Below, piece after piece: positions 26,332 through 34,275 of a stretch of DNA of 42,361 nt; position 1 is the stretch's first letter, and every line of letters starts with the position of its first letter. Origin of the DNA: Paracoccaceae bacterium (GTDB taxonomy: Bacteria; Pseudomonadota; Alphaproteobacteria; Rhodobacterales; Rhodobacteraceae). The stretch spans positions 1 through 42,361 of the forward strand of contig WTAL01000014.1 in the NCBI GenBank assembly GCA_013139635.1, in the 5' to 3' direction. The translations under genes and the position numbers were made by a program. The notes under the pieces were generated by a model, which saw only the letters and a program-made list of their open reading frames with translations, made no database searches and was not told the DNA's origin.

Positions 26332-26558
26332 CTTCGGCTCGGTAGCGGCGCGGCGATACTGCGCTTGTGGTGATGCCCTGTTCGCGCCGCGCTGCAACAT
26401 TATCGCATAGAGTGTATGCCAAAAAAGGCGTAAACTTATCGGCTGACCTTCGACACAAGCACCGCCTTTGCAACGCGGCGCGCACGCAGCTTTTCAAAAC
26501 AAACAAATGCCTGACGCGCCGCACCGAGCGCAGCGAGGCCACGCCCAACGGGAGGGTT

Positions 26559-26577
26559 CGTTTTGCGTAGCAAAACG
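26559..26577. repeat. Palindrome with GTA loop in the infC downstream region
   Basis: CGTTTTGC (26559-26566), GTA, GCAAAACG (26570-26577). The core resembles the inserted hairpin at 7474-7508, whose inner part is GGTTTGC, GAT, GCAAACC. This hints at a family of small palindromic elements in this genome. Confidence 0.6.
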
Positions 26578-26625
26578 GTGCCCGACCGGCGGGAGTATTT
26601 GCTTAAGGTAGGCTCAGGGCTGATT

Positions 26626-27018
26626 TCATTTGCCCGCGATGGCACGATCTCCCTTCAGCCATTTCAACGCATCTGGAAAATCGAACCCCAGTGAAATGAC
26701 GTCGCTCAGCAGGAGTATCCAGAGGTATATGGCGTAAGCTGTGCTGCCTTGCGGCATGGCAACAAGAAGCCATATTACAAGGATGCTCCAAGGAAGCAAA
26801 TGCGGCCACGCCATCATTTTTGAAAGGCCCCGCTCGTAAAGCATAATGGGGATATTGGGCAACATCGCCCCTATCGCCAGCACAGCAACCCACACACCCG
26901 CGGGTTGATACACAAAGAAGATAGCGGCGCTATTAACCGGCACCAAAATGCCAAACACCCATATTTGCACCCAAAGCGGCAGGCTGCGGTAAGATTGCCA
27001 AATATCCAGAAAAACCAT
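26626..27018 (-). CDS. Small integral membrane protein of unknown function
   Basis: The product has 130 residues from the ATG at 27018, preceded by GTGAGGG. About four hydrophobic segments are visible: VQIWVFGILVPVNSAAIFFV, VWVAVLAIGAMLPNIPIML, LLPWSILVIWLLVAM and YAIYLWILLLSDVISLGF, followed by a short basic tail with WLKGDRAIAGK. I do not recognise a family with certainty. It diverges from the acyltransferase gene (56-base gap between the start codons) and could share a regulatory region with it. Confidence 0.7.
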   Translation of the reverse strand: MVFLDIWQSYRSLPLWVQIWVFGILVPVNSAAIFFVYQPAGVWVAVLAIGAMLPNIPIMLYERGLSKMMAWPHLLPWSILVIWLLVAMPQGSTAYAIYLWILLLSDVISLGFDFPDALKWLKGDRAIAGK

Positions 27019-27073
27019 TATGCCCTCACATTCGCGGTTTGCACCCAAGACGAAAAGAATTAAACAGGGACAC

Positions 27074-27946
27074 ATGGAACGCAAAACAAAATTTCGTCAT
27101 TACATTGAGGCTGTGCTTATTTACGCGCTACCATGGGCGCTACGCCCCCTTCGCCTTAAATGGCGCATTGCAATCGGCGGAGCTATTATCGGCTTTGCGG
27201 TGCGCAGCGTTCCAAGCCTACGACGGCGGATCGAGCGTAACTTGGAGCTGGTTTTCCCCGAGCTCCCCAACAACAAAGCCCTGACAAAACGCGTGAGCCA
27301 GCATATTGGGCGCGGGTTCATGGTGCTTTTTTATAGCGAAGACTACCATAAAAACCTGAGCGGCGTGGTTATGGCTCCCAACGCGTTTGCTGAGATTGAA
27401 GCGGCGCAGGCAAAGGGCCAACCGGTTATTTTGGTTTCAGGGCATTTTGGCCAATGGGAGGCTATAAGGGTTATGCTTGCGCGTGCGGGCATGCCGAGCG
27501 CCTCGATTTACCGTGAATCATCAAACCCGATTTTTGAGCGCCATTTTGCAAAAGCTATGTCTGTTGGAAGCGCCGGGCTGTTTCGCACGGGCCTTAAAGG
27601 CACGCGAAACATGATGAAGCACCTCAGGGCTGGCGGGATCATTACCGTTTTGCTGGACCAGCGGGTGAACGAGGGCAAACCGCTTGATTTTATGGGTGTG
27701 CCCGCGCTGAGCTCGACCGTAATGGCAGAGCTGGCGGTGAAGACAGGCGCGCTACTTATGCCGATATATGCGGTGCTTGATGCTCAAGGCACCGTTCATA
27801 TTACTTTGGAGCCCCCCCTTAAGCACGAAGACCCCGTAGTGATGACTCAAAAGCTTAACGATAGCCTGAGTGCGCAGGTGCAGGCCCACCCCGAGCAATG
27901 GTATTGGCTTCATAATCGCTGGGCGCGGCCTGATATTTCCCAATAG
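27074..27946 (+). CDS. Lipid A biosynthesis-type acyltransferase (LpxL/HtrB family)
   Basis: The product has 290 residues from the ATG at 27074, with AGGGA upstream. One N-terminal membrane segment (about residues 10-42) is followed by SVPSLRRRIERNLELVFPEL, the catalytic HFGQWE motif at residues 124-129, the SIYRESSNPIFERHF substrate region and GIITVLLDQRVNEGKPLDFMG. These are the hallmarks of inner-membrane late acyltransferases that add secondary acyl chains to lipid A. Some family members in alphaproteobacteria act on other lipids such as ornithine lipids, so the precise acceptor is open. Confidence 0.88.
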   Translation: MERKTKFRHYIEAVLIYALPWALRPLRLKWRIAIGGAIIGFAVRSVPSLRRRIERNLELVFPELPNNKALTKRVSQHIGRGFMVLFYSEDYHKNLSGVVMAPNAFAEIEAAQAKGQPVILVSGHFGQWEAIRVMLARAGMPSASIYRESSNPIFERHFAKAMSVGSAGLFRTGLKGTRNMMKHLRAGGIITVLLDQRVNEGKPLDFMGVPALSSTVMAELAVKTGALLMPIYAVLDAQGTVHITLEPPLKHEDPVVMTQKLNDSLSAQVQAHPEQWYWLHNRWARPDISQ

Positions 27947-27986
27947 GTTTGGTGATCTCAATCTGCTAGAGAACCACCGCCAGTTG

Positions 27987-28010
27987 GTTTATTAACCTAG
28001 GTTAATAAAC
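27987..28010. repeat. Perfect 24-bp palindrome between convergent genes
   Basis: GTTTATTAACCT (27987-27998) is followed immediately by its exact reverse complement AGGTTAATAAAC (27999-28010), with no spacer. It is AT-rich and located in the 136-base gap between the convergent ends of the acyltransferase and the malonyl-CoA synthetase genes. It could be a protein-binding site or a weak bidirectional terminator; there is no T-run. Confidence 0.7.
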
Positions 28011-28082
28011 GGCAGCAAGCTCCAGTTTGTAATTTGGAATCAGTATGTTAAAGCCGTTTTAGACGCCAAGACTTAAAGAATC

Positions 28083-29504
28083 TCAGCCCATGTTTCCGAG
28101 TCGAATGCGCAGTTCATTTTTCTGAACTTTGCCCATCGTATTGCGCGGGAGTGCGTCCACAAAATGAACATCTTGCGGGCACTTAAAGCGTGCAATGTTT
28201 TGGCGGGCGCTCTCAATGATCGCGTCTTTGTTTGTTTCTGATTTCAAAACAATCACCGCAACCACCCGCTCTCCCAAGTCTTTATCTGGCAGGCCTATCA
28301 CTGCACTTTCTTGCACCTGAGGCATAGCATCTAAGACCGCCTCCACCTCTTTGGGATAGATGTTAAACCCCCCTGAAATGATCAGGTCTTTGCCCCGCCC
28401 CACGATGGTCACATATCCATCCGCATCTATTTGCCCAAGGTCACCCGTGATAAACCAACCATCGGGCCGCAGTTCCTCGGCCGTTTTTTCGGGCATATTC
28501 CAATAGCCGGAAAACAGGTTATCCCCCCGCACTTCAATCACGCCAATCTCTGCTTCAGCCGCATCAAGGCGCAGCTCGACCCCGGCAAGCGGCAGGCCAA
28601 CGGTGCCCGCGCGGCGGTCGCCATTATAGGGGTTTGAGGTGTTCATATTGGTCTCGGTCATGCCGTAGCGCTCCAAAATGGTGTGGCCAGTGCGGGCGTG
28701 CCATTCTTGGTGCGTACTGGCCAGCAAGGGGGCAGAGCCAGAGATGAAAAGGCGCATATTAGTGGCGGCTTGCGAGAGGGCTTCGGCTTTAAGCAAGCGG
28801 GTATAAAAGGTGGGCACGCCCATAAGGGCGGTGGCGCGGGGCATGGCATTAATTATGGCTTCTACGCTGAATTTTGGCATAAAATCCATGCAAGCCCCCG
28901 CCATTAGTACAACATTTGTAGCCACAAAAAGCCCGTGGGTATGAAACACCGGCAGCGCATGGATCAACCGATCCTCCGCCGTAAAGTGCCAAGCTTTTTG
29001 CAAGGTTTTCGCATTGCTCGCCAGCGCACGATGGCTCAGCATGGCCCCTTTCGAGCGCCCCGTGGTGCCCGAAGTATAAAGGATGGCCGCGAGGTCTTCC
29101 GGCCCGCGCGGCACGGGCTTAAAGCCCGAACGCGCCTCACTCAACAATGCCTCCAGCGTAAGCGCACGAGGCACAGGCCAGCCCTCTGGTGTGGGCGTCA
29201 CAAACACGCTCGGGGTCGCATCCTCAAGGAAATAAAGGGTCTCAGTGCGGGTATAGGCCGGGTTAAGTGGCACAATTATGCCACCCGCCAAAACAGTTGC
29301 AACATAAAGCTGAAGCGCTTCAACGGATTTCTCGACCTGCATAACCACGCGGTCCCCGGGGGAAATTTCCAACGCCGCCGCGAGCCGCTCAGCCCCTTGC
29401 CAAAAGGCGCCATATGTTAGCGGGTGCGGGCCGCAGATGAAGGGCTGGTCAGGCCGCATATTAGCGCGTAGCGCGTGGGCCAGATGGTTTGCTGAGGTTT
29501 TCAT
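28083..29504 (-). CDS. matB: Malonyl-CoA synthetase (MatB-type acyl-CoA ligase)
   Basis: The product has 473 residues of the AMP-forming acyl-CoA ligase family. The P-loop is YTSGTTGRSKGAM, the A5 region is LERYGMTETNMNTSNPYNGDRRAGTVG, and TGDLG and GRGKDLIISGGFNIYPKEVE are the usual C-terminal motifs. The MTETNMNTSNPY block is characteristic of MatB, which activates malonate or methylmalonate to the CoA ester. The ATG start overlaps the amidase stop by four bases. An amidase directly upstream suggests that malonate is released from a malonamate- or ureidomalonate-like compound and then activated. Confidence 0.88.
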   Translation of the reverse strand: MKTSANHLAHALRANMRPDQPFICGPHPLTYGAFWQGAERLAAALEISPGDRVVMQVEKSVEALQLYVATVLAGGIIVPLNPAYTRTETLYFLEDATPSVFVTPTPEGWPVPRALTLEALLSEARSGFKPVPRGPEDLAAILYTSGTTGRSKGAMLSHRALASNAKTLQKAWHFTAEDRLIHALPVFHTHGLFVATNVVLMAGACMDFMPKFSVEAIINAMPRATALMGVPTFYTRLLKAEALSQAATNMRLFISGSAPLLASTHQEWHARTGHTILERYGMTETNMNTSNPYNGDRRAGTVGLPLAGVELRLDAAEAEIGVIEVRGDNLFSGYWNMPEKTAEELRPDGWFITGDLGQIDADGYVTIVGRGKDLIISGGFNIYPKEVEAVLDAMPQVQESAVIGLPDKDLGERVVAVIVLKSETNKDAIIESARQNIARFKCPQDVHFVDALPRNTMGKVQKNELRIRLGNMG

Positions 29505-30886
29505 ATGGGGTCAATCGGGCTGGTGTTTACGCTAAGTATGCGCTCAAACGTGCGGGCGGCCGCGAGCAGCGTGGCCTCGCCTCGGTTCGGGCCAATAAGC
29601 TGGATACCCATCGGCATGCCAGATGGCATACGGCCCACGGGCAGCGAAAGTGCCGGCAGGCTGGTAAGGGTGGCGAGGTTAGAAAAGCCCAGCCAGTCAA
29701 GATAATCGACGGATTTGATACCGTTGACCTCGGGCGGGAACTCTATTTCTCGTTTGAGCGGCCCAAGGCCAACCACAGGGCAAGCGAGCACATCGAACGA
29801 CCCTAGCAATGCGGAGGTATCACGATAAAGCTGGGCGCGGGTGAGGTTGGCGCGGGCAAGGTCATCTGTCGTAAGGGCCGCTGCATCGGCAGCATTGCCT
29901 TTGATGGTTGGCTTGAAATGGCGGGTAATTTCGTCGGGCAAACCAAGCGCCGTGGTGGCAAAGCCAAGGGCGCGGATGGCGCGAAAGGCTTGGTTCATGC
30001 CCGAGGTATCCAAGCGAACCTCTTCCACCGTGCAGCCAGATTTTCCAGCCATGCGCAGGGCTTTAGCGAGGATTTCAGACACGTCGGTCTCTACAGGGGC
30101 ATGGCCGCAAAGATCAGGCATATAGCCGATGCGAATGGTTTCTGGCGCGGCCTCAACCGCGCTCAGAAAACTGGTAGGGGGCGCGGGGTAGCTGAGGGGG
30201 CCTTTAGCGCCTTGCATCGCGTCTAGAAACAGCGCGCAATCAGCAACGGTGCGGGCCATGGGGCCTTGCACGCCGAGGGTATCAAAAACTGTTCCGCTGC
30301 CCCCTGCCCTGCCGGGGCTGGGGCGCAGGCCAACCACATTGCAATAGGCGGCAGGGGTGCGCAGCGAGCCACCGTAATCAGACCCGTGGGAGAGCCAAAC
30401 TTGGCCGGTGGCGAGGCCGGAAGCCGCGCCGCCCGATGAGCCGCCCGCATTAAGCGCTTGGTTATGCGGGTTTCCGGTGCGGCCAAAAACCTCGTTAAAG
30501 GTGTTGGCCCCTGCCCCCATTTCGGGGGTATTGGTTTTGCCAACGACCAGCGCGCCGTGGGCTTCCATGGCCAGCACCAATGGGTCGGAGGCTTTGGGGA
30601 TGTGATCTTTGAAGCCGATTGTGCCGTAAGTCGTGCGAACATTTTCAACCTCGGTGAGGTCTTTTACGCCAATGGGGATACCGCCAAGGAGGGTATCGGG
30701 GAGGATCCGCGCGCGGGCGCGGGGAAAGCAGCGGGTGACCATGGCGTTTTGGTTTGGCTCGGTTTGGTTGATGCGGGATTCGGAGGCATCGAGCAGGTCT
30801 TGCGGAGAGATTTCACCGGATTTTAGAAGGGCGCGGACCTCAATGGCTGTGAGGGCGGTGAGCGCGGGGCCGGTGAAATTAGCCAT
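29501..30886 (-). CDS. Amidase-signature family hydrolase
   Basis: The product has 461 residues from the ATG at 30886 (MANFTGPALTALTA). The catalytic triad is visible: lysine in GGIPIGVKDLTEV, cis-serine in SDYGGSLRTPAA and the nucleophilic serine in NAGGSSGGAASGLA. The family hydrolyses amides, with malonamidase, urea-amide and ureidomalonase members. The coupling to matB favours a malonic-acid amide as substrate, but this is inference from context. The start overlaps the P1 peptidase gene by eight bases. Confidence 0.88.
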   Translation of the reverse strand: MANFTGPALTALTAIEVRALLKSGEISPQDLLDASESRINQTEPNQNAMVTRCFPRARARILPDTLLGGIPIGVKDLTEVENVRTTYGTIGFKDHIPKASDPLVLAMEAHGALVVGKTNTPEMGAGANTFNEVFGRTGNPHNQALNAGGSSGGAASGLATGQVWLSHGSDYGGSLRTPAAYCNVVGLRPSPGRAGGSGTVFDTLGVQGPMARTVADCALFLDAMQGAKGPLSYPAPPTSFLSAVEAAPETIRIGYMPDLCGHAPVETDVSEILAKALRMAGKSGCTVEEVRLDTSGMNQAFRAIRALGFATTALGLPDEITRHFKPTIKGNAADAAALTTDDLARANLTRAQLYRDTSALLGSFDVLACPVVGLGPLKREIEFPPEVNGIKSVDYLDWLGFSNLATLTSLPALSLPVGRMPSGMPMGIQLIGPNRGEATLLAAARTFERILSVNTSPIDPI

Positions 30887-31877
30887 GTTTATGCTGCCAT
30901 GTTTGTTGGGTGTCACCGGCCTCGGGGGTGGCCTCATAAATAGCGCGGGCAATGGCGCGGGAGAGGCAGAGGGCGGCGGCGTGGCCGATCATTAACGGGT
31001 CTACCACGGCGTCTTTTATCGGGATTTCACCTGTGGCGGCGGCGAATATCAGGTCGCCGTCTACGGGGGTGTGGCTGGGCAATATCGCCCGCGCCATGCC
31101 GTCTTGGGCCACGGTGGCAAGGCGGGTGGCTTGGGCTTTATCCATGATCGCATCGGTGGCGACGATGGCGATGGTGGTGTTGCCTTTTTCGCTGAACCCG
31201 CTCATTTTGGCGTTGCTTGGCAGCGCTAGGGGGTCTCCCATCGGGGCGGGGCCGAGGCCGCCGAACTCGGCTTGCACTTCCCATGGGGCGGCCCAGAAAT
31301 GGCCGGAGTCATGCGTGACAGCGCCGAAGGAATTAACGGCGACAAGTGCGCCGACGGTGTGGCCGCTTTCCAGCACGATGGAGGCGGAGCCGAGGCCGCC
31401 TTTAAAAGTGCCAGTGGTTGCGCCGCAGCCTGCCCCGACGGTGCCGAGGCTGAAATCAGCGGTGCGGGCGTTGAAGGCGCTGGTGCCAAGCGCGTGATAG
31501 GGGTTTTTCACCCAGTCTTTTTTGCCGCCGTTCACCAGATCAAACAAAATGGCGGAGGGGACCAGCGGGATGATGGCCTCGCCAACGGCAAAGCCACGGC
31601 CTTGGGCGCGCAGGGCATCTATGACACCGCTGGCGGCATCAAGGCCAAAGGCGGAACCGCCGGAGAGCACAAAGGCGTCCACTTCCTGCACCAGTTTATC
31701 AGGGGCGAGCATATCTGTATCGCGGGTGCCGGGAGCGCCACCCATGACGGAAACAGCCGCGGTAAAGGGCTTATCTCCGACCAGCACGGTGCTGCCGGAT
31801 TTCAGGGTTTTGTCTTCGGCATTGCCAACATAAAGCCCCTTAACATCGGTGATAAGATTGCGCGCGCCGGGTTTCAT
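30879..31877 (-). CDS. P1-family (DmpA/BapA-like) aminopeptidase or amidohydrolase
   Basis: The product has 332 residues that would self-cleave before a nucleophile in the region GGLGSASIVLESGHTVGALVAVN. NLITDVKGLYVGNAEDKTLKSG at the N-terminus, GGSAFGLDAASG and TVGAGCGATTG are family signatures. Members cleave D- or beta-amino-acid amides and peptides. It follows the SDR gene with a 4-base overlap and precedes the amidase, so the operon carries two different amide-hydrolysing enzymes. Confidence 0.88.
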   Translation of the reverse strand: MKPGARNLITDVKGLYVGNAEDKTLKSGSTVLVGDKPFTAAVSVMGGAPGTRDTDMLAPDKLVQEVDAFVLSGGSAFGLDAASGVIDALRAQGRGFAVGEAIIPLVPSAILFDLVNGGKKDWVKNPYHALGTSAFNARTADFSLGTVGAGCGATTGTFKGGLGSASIVLESGHTVGALVAVNSFGAVTHDSGHFWAAPWEVQAEFGGLGPAPMGDPLALPSNAKMSGFSEKGNTTIAIVATDAIMDKAQATRLATVAQDGMARAILPSHTPVDGDLIFAAATGEIPIKDAVVDPLMIGHAAALCLSRAIARAIYEATPEAGDTQQTWQHKHG

Positions 31878-32614
31878 ATGCAGCGGCCTCCGTCAACTTC
31901 CATGGCGACGCCGGTGATCATGCTGGCCTCATCCGAGCAGAGAAAACAGGCGGCGTTGGCCATGTCTTCGGGGGTGGAAAACCGGCCGAGCGGGATGGTG
32001 GAGATGAATTTGGCGCGGATTTCGGGGGTGTCTTCGCCCATGAATTTTTGCAGCAGCGGGGTTTCTCCGGCGACGGGGTTAATGGCGTTTACGCGGATGC
32101 CGAAGGCGGCCAGCTCAATCGCCATGGTTTTGGTGGCGGTGATCATCCAGCCTTTGGAGGCGTTATACCAGTTGAGATTTGGGCGGGGGGAGACGCCAGC
32201 GGTGGAGGCGACGTTGAGAATGACACCCTGCTCCGCCTCTTTCATCATCGGGACAATGGTTTTGGCGGAGAGGAAAACGGACTTGGCGTTGACGGCCATG
32301 ACGCGGTCAAACTCCTCCTCGGAAACCTCATCCATGGGCTGCAGCAGGTGAGTGATGCCCGCGTTATTAACCAGAATATCGACGCCGTCGAAGGTATCGC
32401 GGACGCGGGCGGCGAGGGCCTGCCAGTCTTCCATTTTGGACACATCGGCCTGAAAGGCCATGCCGTCATAAAGATCAGCGACGCGCTTGGCGGCGGCGTG
32501 GTCGATATCTACCACGATCACCATCGCGCCTTCCTCGAAGAATTTTTTAACGATGCCTTCGCCAAAACCGGAACCGCCGCCAGTTACAATCGCTGTTTTT
32601 CGTGCCAGTCGCAT
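31874..32614 (-). CDS. Short-chain dehydrogenase/reductase
   Basis: The product has 246 residues from the ATG at 32614, preceded by AAAGGAAA; a longer frame to 32641 is less likely. Cofactor-binding TGGGSGFG, NNAG, the catalytic serine in ASTAG and YNASK are all present. The family oxidises or reduces alcohols and ketones with NAD(P); VVDID after the second strand with an acidic residue suggests NAD preference. It is the first enzyme gene after the ArsR regulator and is coupled to the P1 peptidase gene. Confidence 0.9.
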   Translation of the reverse strand: MRLARKTAIVTGGGSGFGEGIVKKFFEEGAMVIVVDIDHAAAKRVADLYDGMAFQADVSKMEDWQALAARVRDTFDGVDILVNNAGITHLLQPMDEVSEEEFDRVMAVNAKSVFLSAKTIVPMMKEAEQGVILNVASTAGVSPRPNLNWYNASKGWMITATKTMAIELAAFGIRVNAINPVAGETPLLQKFMGEDTPEIRAKFISTIPLGRFSTPEDMANAACFLCSDEASMITGVAMEVDGGRCI

Positions 32615-32666
32615 GGAATTTCCTTTTGCTGTGTTCCGCACAATATGCGAGCAAAAAGGGGTTGGC

Positions 32667-32966
32667 TCAAGCCCGTATCTTTACTTGATCTCGCGCGGGC
32701 TCCACAAATTGGAAAAAAGTACGCAAATCGAGTGATATCCAGCTTTCACGACCTTTCGTTTTGCGTTTTAACAGACGGCCTTTATCAAGCTTTTGGAGAT
32801 GGAAGCTGAGGGTCGAGGCTGTGAGGCTGCTTTGCATAAGTAGGCTGTGAAACGGCACGCCCTTGGGGCCGGTTTCCTTTAGGATTTGGAAAATCATCTG
32901 GCGGCGAGGGTGGCCAAGGGCGTCAAAAAAATTGGCCATTGATTGGTGTTTAGGTGTTGGTTTCAT
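32667..32966 (-). CDS. ArsR-family transcriptional regulator of the downstream catabolic operon
   Basis: The product has 99 residues from the ATG at 32966 (MKPTPKHQ), with GAGGA upstream; the earlier ATG at 32996 would overlap the operator palindrome. The winged helix is evident: FFDALGHPRRQMIFQILKE, SSLTASTLSFHLQKLDKGRLLKRKTKGRES. There are no metal-binding cysteines, so it probably responds to a small molecule or another signal. The SDR gene starts 52 bases after its stop, in the same orientation. Confidence 0.85.
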   Translation of the reverse strand: MKPTPKHQSMANFFDALGHPRRQMIFQILKETGPKGVPFHSLLMQSSLTASTLSFHLQKLDKGRLLKRKTKGRESWISLDLRTFFQFVEPARDQVKIRA

Positions 32967-32991
32967 TGCGAATAGTCCTCGTTTGATTAAC

Positions 32992-33013
32992 TTCACTAAA
33001 CCAGTTTAGTGAA
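32992..33013. promoter_or_regulatory. Palindromic operator ahead of the ArsR-SDR-P1-amidase-matB operon
   Basis: TTCACTAAAC (32992-33001) and GTTTAGTGAA (33004-33013) are exact reverse complements with a 2-base centre. It lies 26 bases upstream of the ArsR start codon, where an autorepressor operator is expected. ArsR-family operators are typically 12-2-12-like palindromes of this size. Confidence 0.75.
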
Positions 33014-33084
33014 ATCAGTTTAACGCAACGTTAATAGATGTCGAAAATCGTCGTTCGAGAACGATTAGGAAAGGTCAGGTCAGG

Positions 33085-33627
33085 TTATCGCCGCTTGGAA
33101 AGCTCACGATATAGAGCTTCTTTGCTAACGCCAATCTCGTCGGCCACATGATGCCATGTGCCGCGCACGGGCAAACAACCGTGATTCCATGTAAGCCATG
33201 CCGTAAGCCGCTCAGCCACGGTTTTGAGCGCCAAAATCTCGGCACGCTTGCGGGCGGTGCGCATTTCAGCGGCCAAAAAGCGGGCATAAACCAAAGCGGC
33301 ATCCGGGCTGCTTTCCAGCAGGGTTTGCACAGATTTGCGCGGATAGGCCTTTAGCACACTGGGCTGTATGGCCATGGCGGCACAATGGTAACTATCTGAT
33401 AAAACGGAGGCTTCTGCGAGAACGCCTCCGGCATGGGCGCGTTGGAGCACCACCATGCCGCCATCTTCTTGAAACCTTACCAAATGCACCAGCCCGGATT
33501 TAACCACAAAAAGCGAGCTCACTTCGGCATCCATATCAAACACCATTTCTTGGCTCGCGAAACTGAGCTCTCGGTGGCGGATGCCGGACAGAAGTGACAA
33601 AAAACTGGGCTGCATGATAGGTATCAT
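33085..33627 (-). CDS. Crp/Fnr-family transcriptional regulator
   Basis: The product has about 180 residues from the ATG at 33627 (MIPIMQPSFL); a second ATG at 33615 is equally possible and neither has a clear ribosome site. A cyclic-nucleotide-binding-like beta roll (FVVKSGLVHLVRFQEDGGMVVLQRAHAGGVLAEASVL) is followed by the long dimer helix and a helix-turn-helix with TWHHVADEIGVSKEALYRELSKRR. The N-terminal cysteines of true FNR are absent. The gene diverges from a His/Met-rich periplasmic protein and an Fnr-type palindrome lies at its start. Confidence 0.82.
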   Translation of the reverse strand: MIPIMQPSFLSLLSGIRHRELSFASQEMVFDMDAEVSSLFVVKSGLVHLVRFQEDGGMVVLQRAHAGGVLAEASVLSDSYHCAAMAIQPSVLKAYPRKSVQTLLESSPDAALVYARFLAAEMRTARKRAEILALKTVAERLTAWLTWNHGCLPVRGTWHHVADEIGVSKEALYRELSKRR

Positions 33628-33628
33628 G
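33613..33628. promoter_or_regulatory. Fnr-type box at the start of the Crp/Fnr gene
   Basis: CATGATA and TATCATG (33613-33619 and 33622-33628) are perfect arms around GG. Within them, ATGAT-N4-ATCAT resembles the Fnr consensus TTGAT-N4-ATCAA at eight of ten positions. A TATAAT at 33661-33666 on the plus strand could be the -10 of the divergent gene. The site would be suited to repress the regulator and influence the plus-strand gene. Confidence 0.4.
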
Positions 33629-33681
33629 TTTGTGGGGCGGGCAAAGTGCAATACCTGATTTATAATCAAAGGGGAAAACCA

Positions 33682-34275
33682 ATGCTAAAGACAATTCTGG
33701 TGCTGGCGGCTTTTGCCGCGCCTGCTTTTGCGCAAACCACTCATACAGAGGGGATGGTGCATGTGGATGGTATGCATAGTGACGAACCAGCTATGGCCAT
33801 GGCGGGCATGGGTGCGACAGGCACGCCACTGGTTGAGGGCGGACAATCGGCTTTTAGCGCCATTGCCGAGGTGGTGGCGGCGCTGCAAGCGGACCCCAGC
33901 ACCGATTGGTCAGTCGTGGATATTGACGGGCTGCGGGACCACCTGCGGGACATGGATATTGTGACCATTGATTCCCGGAGTGTGGCCAGCGAAATCGAGG
34001 GTGGCCTTCGGTTTGACGTTACGGGGGAAGGTGAAGTGGTGGCCGCCATTCGCCGGATGGCCCGCGCCCATGCTGGCATGATGGACGGCGCGGATGGCTG
34101 GAATTATAGCACAGTGGACATCCCGAACGGGGCCGCGCTGAGCGTTACCGTGTTTGAGGCCTCTGATTTAGCGATGCTCAAAGGCCTCGGGTTTTATGGC
34201 ATTATGGCGTCGGGCATGCACCACCAAACACACCACTGGGCGATGGCCAGCGGTGCAGACCCGCACGCGCATTAG
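33682..34275 (+). CDS. His/Met-rich periplasmic protein of unknown function
   Basis: The product has 197 residues from the ATG at 33682, preceded by AAAGGGGAA, with a signal peptide ending AAPAFAQT. The mature N-terminus is rich in His and Met (HTEGMVHVDGMHSDEPAMAM) and the C-terminus reads GMHHQTHHWAM and ends DPHAH. The core contains DWSVVDIDGLRDHLRDMD and ARAHAGMMDG. The metal-binding composition suggests a periplasmic copper or similar metal role, but I do not recognise the family. Its end overlaps the convergent VOC gene by four bases. Confidence 0.7.
   Translation: MLKTILVLAAFAAPAFAQTTHTEGMVHVDGMHSDEPAMAMAGMGATGTPLVEGGQSAFSAIAEVVAALQADPSTDWSVVDIDGLRDHLRDMDIVTIDSRSVASEIEGGLRFDVTGEGEVVAAIRRMARAHAGMMDGADGWNYSTVDIPNGAALSVTVFEASDLAMLKGLGFYGIMASGMHHQTHHWAMASGADPHAH

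Larger units (their letters stand above)
26281..26625. other. Intergenic region with palindromes, no gene
   Basis: This 345-bp gap lies between the convergent ends of infC and a membrane-protein gene. The open frames in it (for example 26282-26548 and 26436-26645, both minus) are arginine-rich and unlike any family. It contains two separate hairpins listed below and a GC-rich arginine-like stretch (CGCACCGAGCGCAGCGAGG). My impression is that this type of block, ending CCCGACCGGCGGGAGTATT, recurs between genes in Rhodobacteraceae genomes; that is unverified. Confidence 0.5.

Noticed and set aside
26282-26548. 88-codon minus-strand frame after infC
   Set aside because: Cys/Arg-rich, overlaps hairpins and other open frames, and has no ribosome site or family resemblance.
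33051-33064. TCGTTC-GA-GAACGA palindrome as a terminator for the Crp/Fnr gene
   Set aside because: The stem is short, the loop would be strained and only a weak T-run follows on the minus strand; not strong enough to call.
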